From: Amnibacterium kyonggiense
GTDB lineage: Bacteria > Actinomycetota > Actinomycetes > Actinomycetales > Microbacteriaceae
Assembly: GCF_004364555.1 (NCBI RefSeq)
Contig: NZ_SOAM01000001.1
Location: 620,001-684,000, forward strand
Length of the DNA stretch: 64,000 bases
Direction: 5' to 3'
Below the pieces are notes generated by a model. That model made no database searches. It had not been told where the DNA came from and worked only from the letters and a program-made list of their open reading frames with translations. Below, piece after piece: positions 57,087 to 64,000 of the stretch. Each line of letters begins with the position of its first letter. Position 1 is the first letter of the stretch. A program made the translations under genes and the position numbers.

Positions 57087-58940
57087 GTGTGCGGGATCGT
57101 CGGATATGTGGGACCAAGGGCCGCCATCGACGTGCTCGTCGGCGGGCTGAAGCGGCTCGAGTACCGCGGGTACGACTCGGCCGGCGTCGCGGTGATCGAC
57201 GACGACGGCGCGCTCGTGACGCACAAGCGCGCGGGCAAGCTCGGCGTGCTGGAGGGCGACCTGCTCCGCGCGCCGTTGCCGGACGCGCGGACCGGCATCG
57301 GCCACACCCGCTGGGCCACGCACGGCGGCCCGACGGACGCGAACGCGCACCCGCACCTCGGCGACGACGGCAGGCTCGCACTGATCCACAACGGGATCAT
57401 CGAGAACTTCGCGTCCTTGAAGGACGAGCTCCTCGACGAGGGCTTCACCTTCTCGAGCGAGACGGACACGGAGGTCGCGGCGGTGCTGCTCGGCCGCGAG
57501 TACCGCCGCTCGGGCGACCTCCTGACCGCGTTCCGCGCGGTCGTCGGGCGGCTGCACGGCGCGTTCACCCTCCTCGCGGTGCACGCGGACGAACCGGGCC
57601 TCGTCGTCGGCGCCCGCCGGAACTCGCCGCTCGTGGTCGGCCTCGGCGACGGCGAGCAGTTCCTCGGCTCCGACGTCGCGGCCTTCGTCGAGTACACGCG
57701 GCGCGCGCTCGCGATCGGGCAGGACCAGATCGTCGCGATCCGCCCGGACGGCATCGAGCTGACCGACTTCGCGGGCGAGCCGGTGGAGGGCGAGGAGTAC
57801 GAGGTCGCCTGGGACGCCTCCGCCGCCGAGAAGGGCGGCTGGTCGAGCTTCATGGCGAAGGAGATCAGCGAGGAGCCGGAGGCGCTCGAGCAGACACTCC
57901 TCGGCCGGGTGCACGACGGGCTCGTCGTCCTCGATGAGATCGCGGACGGCTTCGACGACGAGACCCTCCGCTCGGTCGACCGCATCGTCGTCCTCGGGGC
58001 CGGGACGGCCGCCTACTCCGGGCTGCTCGGCAAGTACGCGATCGAGAAGTGGGCCGGCGTCGCGGTCGAGGTCGAGCTCGCGCACGAGTTCCGCTACCGC
58101 GACCCCGTGCTCGGGCCGAACACCCTCGTCGTCTCCATCAGCCAGTCCGGCGAGACCATGGACACGCTGATGGCGGTCAAGTACGCGAGCGAGCGGGGTG
58201 CGCGGACGCTCTCCATCTGCAACACCCAGGGCGCGACGATCGCGCGCGAGTCCGACGCCGTGCTCTACACGCGGGCCGGTCCGGAGGTCGCGGTCGCGTC
58301 GACGAAGGCGTTCACCGCGCAGGTCGTCGCGCTGTACCTGTTCGGGCTGCACCTCGGCCGCGTGCGGGGCGCGCTCGCCGACGAGCAGTCGCGCGCGCTC
58401 GTCGCCGAGCTGCAGGCGCTCCCGGCGAAGCTGCAGGAGGTGCTGCTGCAGGGCGACGAGGTCCGGGAGATGGCCCGGCAGATGTCGGACACCCGCAGCG
58501 TGCTCTTCCTCGGTCGGCACGTCGGGTACCCGGTCGCGCTCGAGGGCGCGCTGAAGCTGAAGGAGCTCGCCTACATCCACGCGGAGGGCTTCGCCGCGGG
58601 GGAGCTGAAGCACGGGCCGATCGCGCTGATCGAGCCGGGCCAGCGCGTCTTCGTCATCGTCCCGAGCCCGCGCGACTCCTCCAGCCTTCACCCGAAGGTG
58701 GTGTCGAACATCCAGGAGATCCGCGCCCGCGGCGCCCACGTCCTCGCGATCGCGGAGGCCGGGGACGTGGCCGTGCTGCCGTTCGCGGACGAGGTGCTGC
58801 GCATCCCGCTCGCCGGACCGATGTTCGAGCCGCTGCTCGCCGTCGCGCCGCTGCAGCAGTTCGCCATGGAGCTCGCGGCCGCGAAGGGGCTGGACGTCGA
58901 CCAGCCGCGCAACCTCGCGAAGTCGGTGACGGTCGAGTGA
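57087..58940 (+). CDS. glmS: Glutamine-fructose-6-phosphate aminotransferase
   Basis: 617 residues from GTG 57087. Makes glucosamine-6-P. An ATG one codon earlier would place Val before Cys; the enzyme needs Cys as residue 2, exposed after Met removal, as nucleophile of the glutaminase domain, so the GTG giving MCGIVGYVG is preferred. Two SIS isomerase domains follow, with SQSGETMDT and the C-terminal [13 protein letters not shown] motif. No glmS ribozyme was seen; the gene appears leaderless. Confidence 0.95.
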   Translation: MCGIVGYVGPRAAIDVLVGGLKRLEYRGYDSAGVAVIDDDGALVTHKRAGKLGVLEGDLLRAPLPDARTGIGHTRWATHGGPTDANAHPHLGDDGRLALIHNGIIENFASLKDELLDEGFTFSSETDTEVAAVLLGREYRRSGDLLTAFRAVVGRLHGAFTLLAVHADEPGLVVGARRNSPLVVGLGDGEQFLGSDVAAFVEYTRRALAIGQDQIVAIRPDGIELTDFAGEPVEGEEYEVAWDASAAEKGGWSSFMAKEISEEPEALEQTLLGRVHDGLVVLDEIADGFDDETLRSVDRIVVLGAGTAAYSGLLGKYAIEKWAGVAVEVELAHEFRYRDPVLGPNTLVVSISQSGETMDTLMAVKYASERGARTLSICNTQGATIARESDAVLYTRAGPEVAVASTKAFTAQVVALYLFGLHLGRVRGALADEQSRALVAELQALPAKLQEVLLQGDEVREMARQMSDTRSVLFLGRHVGYPVALEGALKLKELAYIHAEGFAAGELKHGPIALIEPGQRVFVIVPSPRDSSSLHPKVVSNIQEIRARGAHVLAIAEAGDVAVLPFADEVLRIPLAGPMFEPLLAVAPLQQFAMELAAAKGLDVDQPRNLAKSVTVE

Positions 58941-58962
58941 CCCTGCTCATCCGGGGCCGCGG

Positions 58963-59313
58963 ATGATCCTCGGCATCGGGGTCGACGTCGTCGACATCGC
59001 GCGGTTCGGCCGGTCGCTCGAGCGGACGCCGCCGCTGCGCGACCGCCTCTTCGCCCGGAGCGAGCGGGACCTGCCGCTGTCCTCCCTCGCCGCCCGATTC
59101 GCGGCGAAGGAGGCGCTCATCAAGGCCTCGGGCGACTCGAGCGGCTTCAGCTGGCAGGACATGGTGGTGAAGAGCGACCCGTCCCGACGGCCGCGTCTGG
59201 TGACGACCGGCGAGGTCGCGACGCGGCTCGCCCTGCTCGGCGTGACGACGACGCACCTGTCGCTGAGCCACGACGCCGGGATCGCCTCCGCGTTCGTGGT
59301 GCTGGAGGGCTGA
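58963..59313 (+). CDS. acpS: Holo-ACP synthase
   Basis: 116 residues. Transfers 4'-phosphopantetheine to acyl carrier protein. Metal-binding [12 protein letters not shown] at the start and [10 protein letters not shown] are diagnostic. Co-transcribed with glmS (22-nt gap) and coupled to alr by a one-base overlap. Confidence 0.95.
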   Translation: MILGIGVDVVDIARFGRSLERTPPLRDRLFARSERDLPLSSLAARFAAKEALIKASGDSSGFSWQDMVVKSDPSRRPRLVTTGEVATRLALLGVTTTHLSLSHDAGIASAFVVLEG

Positions 59314-60470
59314 TGGGCCGGCTCCGCGTCCTCCCCGGCGCCGGCGAGCCGGCGCTCGACCCGCGCTCCGGCACCGCGCCGGTCCGGCGGGCGCGGATCG
59401 ACACGGGCGCGATCGAGCACAACGTCCGCGTGCTCCGCGAGATCGCCGGCACGCCCGAGTTCCTCGCCGTCGTGAAGGCCGACGGGTACGGGCACGGTGC
59501 CGCGACGGCGGCCCGGGCGGCGCTCGCGGGCGGCGCGACCTGGCTCGGCACCGCGGACCCGGACGAGGCGCTGGCGCTCCGCCGGGCGGGTGTGGTGGCG
59601 CCGATCCTCGCCTGGATCCTGCACACCGACGCCGACTTCGGCGAGATCGCCGCCGCGGGGATCGACCTCGGCGTGTCCTCCGAGGTCCAGGTCGAGCGGG
59701 TCGCGGCGACCGCGCCCGGCGCCGCGGTGCAGATCAAGCTCGACACCGGGCTGTCGCGGAACGGCGTCGAGGCGCCGGCGTGGGGGCGGGTCTTCGAGAC
59801 GGCCGCTGCGCTCGAGCACGAGGGCGCGATCCGGGTGCGGGGGCTGTTCAGCCACCTCGCGAACACCTCGGCGGCGGAGGACGCGCTCGCCGAGGAGCGC
59901 TTCGCCGACGCGGTCCGCCTCGCGCGCGGCGCCGGGCTGGATCCCGCGCTGCTGCACCTGTCGAGCACGGCGGCGGCCGTGTCCCGTCCGCAGGCCGCGT
60001 ACACGATGGTGCGCTGCGGCATCGGGATCTACGGCGTCTCGCCCTTCGGCGACGCCGCACGGGTGCCGGCGGGGCTGCGCCCGGCGATGACGCTCGCGAC
60101 GGAGGTCGCCGCCGTGCGCCGCATCGCGCCGGGCACCGGCGTCTCCTACGACCACGTCTGGCGCGCGGACGTCGCCACGACGCTCGCCCTCGTGCCGCTG
60201 GGGTACGCGGACGGGGTGCCGCGGGCCGCCTCGGGCCGCGCGGAGGTGCTGCTCGGCGGCGTCCGGCGCCCCGTGCGCGGGCGCATCGCGATGGACCAGT
60301 TCCTCGTCGACGTCGGCGACGACGAGGTGCGGGTCGGTGACGAGGTCGTGCTCTTCGGCGATCCCGCGACCGGTGCGCCGTCGGCCGACGAGTGGGGCGC
60401 GTGGGCGGACACGATCGGCTACGAGATCGTCACCCGAATCGGACCGCGGGTCGAGCGGGAGCCGACGTGA
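59313..60470 (+). CDS. alr: Alanine racemase
   Basis: 385 residues. PLP enzyme making D-alanine for peptidoglycan. The PLP Lys is K55 in VVKADGYGHG and the opposing catalytic Tyr is in GVSYDHVW. Full length. Overlaps acpS by one base and tsaE by four. Confidence 0.96.
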   Translation: MGRLRVLPGAGEPALDPRSGTAPVRRARIDTGAIEHNVRVLREIAGTPEFLAVVKADGYGHGAATAARAALAGGATWLGTADPDEALALRRAGVVAPILAWILHTDADFGEIAAAGIDLGVSSEVQVERVAATAPGAAVQIKLDTGLSRNGVEAPAWGRVFETAAALEHEGAIRVRGLFSHLANTSAAEDALAEERFADAVRLARGAGLDPALLHLSSTAAAVSRPQAAYTMVRCGIGIYGVSPFGDAARVPAGLRPAMTLATEVAAVRRIAPGTGVSYDHVWRADVATTLALVPLGYADGVPRAASGRAEVLLGGVRRPVRGRIAMDQFLVDVGDDEVRVGDEVVLFGDPATGAPSADEWGAWADTIGYEIVTRIGPRVEREPT

Positions 60471-60967
60471 TCGAGCACCTCGTCGTGCCGGACCCCGAGG
60501 CGATGGAGGAGTTCGGCGTCGGGCTCGGCCGCCGCCTGCGCGCGGGTGACCTCGTCGTGCTGACCGGGCCGCTCGGCGCGGGCAAGACGACCCTCAGCCG
60601 CGGGATCGGCGAGGGGCTCGGCGTCCGCGGCCCGATCTCGAGCCCGACGTTCGTGCTCGCGCGCACGCACCCCTCGCTGACGGACGGCCCGCCGCTCGTC
60701 CACGTCGACGCGTACCGGCTCGGCTCGCCGGCGGAGCTCGACGACCTCGACCTCGACTACGAGGCCGCCGTCGTCCTCGTGGAGTGGGGCGCCGGCATGG
60801 TCGACGGGATCAGCGATTCGATGCTCGAGATCCGCATCGACCGCGCGGCCGACGACACCCGGTCCGTGGAGCTCGAGGGCACCGGACCGCGCTGGGCCGA
60901 GGGCGTGCTCCGATCCGGAGGGCCGGGGATCAGCAGTCCGGGGGCGTCCGCGTCGACGACCGGCTGA
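60467..60967 (+). CDS. tsaE: tRNA t6A biosynthesis ATPase TsaE
   Basis: 166 residues. P-loop GPLGAGKTT (34-42), SPTFVLARTH and HVDAYRLGS are the family landmarks. Works with TsaB and TsaD, encoded 600 bp on. GTG start overlaps alr. Its last 38 nt overlap the convergent LysM gene. Confidence 0.94.
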   Translation: MIEHLVVPDPEAMEEFGVGLGRRLRAGDLVVLTGPLGAGKTTLSRGIGEGLGVRGPISSPTFVLARTHPSLTDGPPLVHVDAYRLGSPAELDDLDLDYEAAVVLVEWGAGMVDGISDSMLEIRIDRAADDTRSVELEGTGPRWAEGVLRSGGPGISSPGASASTTG

Positions 60968-61517
60968 GCTCGAGCGTCTGGTCCGGCGGCATCGCCGCCT
61001 GGGCGGCGCCGTAGGGGAGCGCGAGCAGCACGTCGCTCAGGCAGAGGGAGAACCGCTGCGCGACCGCGCCGACGGTGTCGCCGGACGCCACCGTGTAGCG
61101 CACCATGTCCGGCCCCTCGGCGACCGCGGCGCCGCGGGCACGATCCCGCTCGCCGCCGTCGAAGACGGGCTCCGTCCCGAAGGTCACGAACCATCCCTGG
61201 TCCCCGTCGGGCCGGCCCGTGTCGACCGCCGCGGTCGGCGCGGGCGTCGAGACGGAGGCCTGCTCGGGCGCTGCGCGGCCCCCGACCAGGAGCGCGCCGC
61301 CGAAGGCCGCCACGACGAGCACGCCGAGGCCGCCGATCACGAACGGCCGGAGCGACGGACCGCGCTCGCCGGCGGGCGCGACTACCGCCGGCGAGCCGGC
61401 CGGGTCGATCGTCGTCGCCTCCGCGACCCCCAGGTAGGCGGCGAGGTCGTCCGGCGAGACGCCCGGGCGGTAGAGCCGCTGCCGGAGCGCCTCCCTGTCC
61501 GCAGGATCGGTCGCCAC
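60930..61517 (-). CDS. LysM-domain membrane protein
   Basis: 195 residues. A cytoplasmic N-terminal part, one membrane segment (about 58-79), a Thr/Pro-rich linker and a LysM domain (about 139-184, MVRYTVASGDTVGAVAQRF) that would bind peptidoglycan outside. GTG start six bases after minus-strand TACCGT. It splits the tsaE-tsaB-tsaD set and faces tsaE. Confidence 0.85.
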   Translation of the reverse strand: MATDPADREALRQRLYRPGVSPDDLAAYLGVAEATTIDPAGSPAVVAPAGERGPSLRPFVIGGLGVLVVAAFGGALLVGGRAAPEQASVSTPAPTAAVDTGRPDGDQGWFVTFGTEPVFDGGERDRARGAAVAEGPDMVRYTVASGDTVGAVAQRFSLCLSDVLLALPYGAAQAAMPPDQTLELSRSSTRTPPDC

Positions 61518-61564
61518 CGTCGCACGGTATCCCGTCCCTCCGCCCGCTCGTAGGCTCTTCTCCC
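61518..61564. promoter_or_regulatory. Divergent leaderless promoters, LysM protein and tsaB
   Basis: Minus-strand TACCGT (61529-61524) ends six bases before the LysM GTG; plus-strand TAGGCT (61551-61556) ends eight bases before the tsaB GTG at 61565. Confidence 0.5.
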
Positions 61565-62170
61565 GTGCTGCTCGCCATCGACACCTCCGGCGCGACGTCC
61601 GCCGCGGTCGTCGCCGACGACGGCGCGGTCGTCGCGGCGCTCCTCGACGAGGACGTCCGCGCGCACGCCGAGCACATCGGCCCGATGCTCGAGGCGGTGC
61701 TCGACCGCGCGGGGCGCCCGACGATCGAGGCGGTCGCCTACGGCGTCGGGCCCGGGCCGTTCACGGGGCTCCGCGTCGGGATGGCCGCCGCCCGCGCGGC
61801 CGCGCTCGTGCTCGGCGCGGTCGAGCTGCCGGTGCTGAGCCACGACGCCGTCGCCCTCGCGGCGGTCCGCCGCGGCGTGCGGCCCGCCTTCGTCGTCGTC
61901 GCCGACGCGAAGCGCCGCGAGCGGTTCGCGACCGTCTACCGACGACTCGACGCGGCGGGCGTACCCGTCCGGGACGGCGAGCCGACGGTCGGCCCGGAGG
62001 AGTCGATCCCCGCGCTGCCGCAGGTGCTCGGCGCCGTCGACGCCGGGCTGCTCGGCGCCGTCGCGGCGCTCCGACGCGCGGCGGACATCGCGCCGGAGCC
62101 GCAGGAGGCCCGCTACCTCCGCAGCCCGGACGTCACGATCGCGACGGCGCGGAAGTCGGTGCTCGGATGA
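61565..62170 (+). CDS. tsaB: tRNA t6A biosynthesis protein TsaB
   Basis: 201 residues, ASKHA-fold partner that scaffolds TsaD. LLAIDTSGATSAAVV and YGVGPGPFTGLRVGMAAARA are diagnostic. Overlaps rimI by 4 nt. Confidence 0.93.
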   Translation: MLLAIDTSGATSAAVVADDGAVVAALLDEDVRAHAEHIGPMLEAVLDRAGRPTIEAVAYGVGPGPFTGLRVGMAAARAAALVLGAVELPVLSHDAVALAAVRRGVRPAFVVVADAKRRERFATVYRRLDAAGVPVRDGEPTVGPEESIPALPQVLGAVDAGLLGAVAALRRAADIAPEPQEARYLRSPDVTIATARKSVLG

Positions 62171-62622
62171 CGGCGCCGGTCCGCGCCGGCACGTTCGCCG
62201 ACCTCGACGCGGTGATGGACATCGAGCGGGCGAGCTTCCCGACCGATGCGTGGTCGGTCGACGCGATGCGGGAGACCTTCGCGACCGGTGACGCGTTCGT
62301 CGCCGAGTCCGACGACGGGATCGTCGGGTACGCCGCCGTCCTCGCACCGCAGGGCAGCGGGGACGCCGACGTCCTCACGATCGCGGTGACCGCCGCCCAC
62401 CGCGGGAAGGGCATCGGCGCCGCGCTGCTCGAGCACATGCTCGAGACGGCATCGATGCGTGGCGCCCACCGGGTCTTCCTCGAGGTGCGGGCCGACAACC
62501 CGGTCGCCCAGCGCCTCTACGCGTCGCGGGGGTTCGCGGTCGTCGGCCGCCGCCCGCGGTACTACCAGCCGGACGGCGTCGACGCGATCGTCATGCGGCT
62601 CGACCTGGGAGAGGCGCGATGA
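62167..62622 (+). CDS. rimI: Ribosomal-protein-alanine N-acetyltransferase RimI
   Basis: 151 residues, single GNAT domain with acetyl-CoA loop [17 protein letters not shown] and [18 protein letters not shown]. The RimI call follows from its place between tsaB and tsaD; actual substrate is not proven. ATGA overlaps on both sides. Confidence 0.88.
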   Translation: MTAPVRAGTFADLDAVMDIERASFPTDAWSVDAMRETFATGDAFVAESDDGIVGYAAVLAPQGSGDADVLTIAVTAAHRGKGIGAALLEHMLETASMRGAHRVFLEVRADNPVAQRLYASRGFAVVGRRPRYYQPDGVDAIVMRLDLGEAR

Positions 62623-63674
62623 GCACCGGTCCGCTCGTCCTCGGCATCGAGAGCTCCTGCGACGAGACCGGCGTGGGCGTCGTCCGCGGGCGGGAGGTCC
62701 TCGCGAACGTCATCGCCTCCTCCGTCGACGAGCAGGCGCGGTACGGCGGTGTCGTGCCGGAGATCGCCGCCCGAGCGCACCTCGAGGCGATGCGGCCGAC
62801 GCTCGAGCGGGCTCTCGAGGTCGCGGGCGTCGGCATCACCGACCTGGACGCCGTCGCCGTGACCGCGGGCCCGGGCCTCGCCGGCGCGCTCATGGTCGGC
62901 GTCGGCGCCGCGAAGGCGCTCGCCGTCACCGCGCGGAAGCCGCTCTACGGCGTCAACCACCTGGTGGGGCACGTCACGGCGGATCAGCTGCACGGCGCCG
63001 GGGAGGAGGCGCGCCCGGTCGAGCTGCCGACCGTCGCCCTCCTCGTCTCCGGCGGCCACACCTCCCTGCTCCTCGTCCGCGGCCTGGTCGACGACGTCGA
63101 GCTGCTCGGGGAGACCCTCGACGACGCGGCGGGGGAGGCCTTCGACAAGACCGCCCGACTGCTCGGCCTGGCCTATCCGGGCGGGCCGTCGATCGACCGC
63201 GCCGCGGTCGACGGGGACCCGGCCGCGATCCGCTTCCCGCGCGGGCTCACCGCCGCCAAGGACCGCGAGCGGCACCGGTTCGACTTCTCCTTCTCCGGGC
63301 TCAAGACCGCGGTCGCGCGGCACGTCGAGCGCGCCGAGGGCGACCTCGCGATCGGGGACGTCGCCGCGTCCTTCCGCGAGGCGGTCGTCGACGTGCTCGT
63401 GACGAAGGCCCTGGACGCGTGCCGGGAGACGGGCGTCCCGCGCCTGCTGCTCGGCGGCGGGGTCGTCGCCAACCGGCGCCTCCGCGACGTCGCCGCCGAG
63501 CGGGCGGCCGCGGCCGGGGTCCAGCTGCGCATCCCGCCCTTCGACCTGTGCACGGACAACGGCGCGATGATCGCCGGCCTCGGCGCGCGGCTGGTCGATG
63601 CGGGCGTCGCGCCGAGCGGCGCGGGCTTCGGCGTCGACTCGACGTTGCCGGTCGGCCAGGTCCTCATCGCCTGA
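62619..63674 (+). CDS. tsaD: tRNA threonylcarbamoyltransferase TsaD
   Basis: 351 residues. Transfers the threonylcarbamoyl group to A37 of ANN-decoding tRNAs. Metal site NHLVGH and signatures [27 protein letters not shown] and [11 protein letters not shown] are intact. Last gene of the tsaB-rimI-tsaD operon. Confidence 0.96.
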   Translation: MSTGPLVLGIESSCDETGVGVVRGREVLANVIASSVDEQARYGGVVPEIAARAHLEAMRPTLERALEVAGVGITDLDAVAVTAGPGLAGALMVGVGAAKALAVTARKPLYGVNHLVGHVTADQLHGAGEEARPVELPTVALLVSGGHTSLLLVRGLVDDVELLGETLDDAAGEAFDKTARLLGLAYPGGPSIDRAAVDGDPAAIRFPRGLTAAKDRERHRFDFSFSGLKTAVARHVERAEGDLAIGDVAASFREAVVDVLVTKALDACRETGVPRLLLGGGVVANRRLRDVAAERAAAAGVQLRIPPFDLCTDNGAMIAGLGARLVDAGVAPSGAGFGVDSTLPVGQVLIA

Positions 63675-63751
63675 CGGTTCCCTGCGTGTCCGTTGACGGT
63701 CGTCCTTGCACGCTGGGAGCATGTGGCCCACACATCCCGCGATGAGGAGCC

Positions 63752-64000
63752 ATGAGCGACTACCAGCCCCAGCCCCCGACCTCCACGCCGTACACGGGGT
63801 CGGCAGCGCCCGCGAAGACACCGATCCTGAGCATCCTGTCGCTCATCGGCGGCATCCTCGGCATCCTCACCTCCTTCTTCTGGATCGGCCTGCTCTTCGG
63901 CGCCGCGGGCGCGATCCTCGGCTTCATCGGGCGACGTCGGGAGCCGCAGGCCCGGGGACTCGCCCTCGCCGGGATCATCACCGGCATCATCGGCTTCGTC
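63752..64000 (+). CDS. DUF4190-like membrane protein, 5' part
   Basis: 83 residues are present and the frame runs off the window. A Pro/Gln/Thr-rich cytoplasmic start is followed by a pair of hydrophobic segments separated by GRRREPQARGLALAG, the pattern of DUF4190 proteins. ATG 63752 follows GATGAGGAG. The 77-nt gap after tsaD contains TTGACG (63693-63698) but no convincing -10. Confidence 0.65.
   Translation, partial: MSDYQPQPPTSTPYTGSAAPAKTPILSILSLIGGILGILTSFFWIGLLFGAAGAILGFIGRRREPQARGLALAGIITGIIGFV

Overview
The window is GC-rich DNA (roughly 70% by eye) with actinobacterial gene content, GTG starts and TGA-biased stops. Several features fit the Microbacteriaceae or near relatives: the S10-spc-alpha ribosomal cluster lacks rpsN and rpsD at the positions used in many other actinobacteria, there is a mono-functional LigD polymerase gene, and many starts look leaderless. 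No rRNA or tRNA gene, CRISPR array, prophage or intact transposase was seen. Family placement is inference from gene content.

Layout. 1-509 is the 3' end of an M20 peptidase. 706-13613 is a complete monoderm type IV pilus cluster in one direction: pilB, pilT, pilC, a prepilin, the major-pilin candidate pilA, three minor prepilins (PilV-, PilW- and PilX/GspK-like), the prepilin peptidase pilD, then pilM, pilN and pilO. A secreted S8 protease and two membrane proteins follow. 16886-21822 is the str cluster (rpsL, rpsG, fusA, tuf). 21895-26841 holds a stand-alone MurE-like ligase, a type IB topoisomerase, an adenine/adenosine deaminase and a LacI regulator. 26916-31789 is an arabinose-type utilisation locus: a GH51 arabinofuranosidase, a sugar-binding lipoprotein broken by an in-frame TAG, and two permeases with no ATPase. 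A nuclease-like gene (31946-32875) sits between two copies of a palindromic repeat.

33377-44826 carries the S10 and spc ribosomal genes through secY and adk, and 45040-48159 carries infA, rpmJ, rpsM, rpsK, rpoA and rplQ. 48288-53041 holds split LigD-type repair genes (polymerase and ATP ligase) around aroD, then a tandem-GNAT protein and truA. 53218-63674 is rplM-rpsI, the amino-sugar/cell-wall genes glmM, glmS, acpS and alr, coaA on the other strand, and the tRNA t6A set tsaE, tsaB, tsaD with rimI. The window ends inside a small membrane-protein gene.

Three things stand out. First, the non-coding gaps are full of long, often perfect hairpins. One, between rpsK and rpoA, is a 47-bp perfect palindrome flanked by exact 9-bp direct repeats, like a tiny inserted element. 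Second, the pilA leader can form two mutually exclusive hairpins, one of them terminator-like. Third, about a dozen genes have a TANNNT-type or CANNAT -10 box 6-9 nt before the start codon, suggesting leaderless transcripts.
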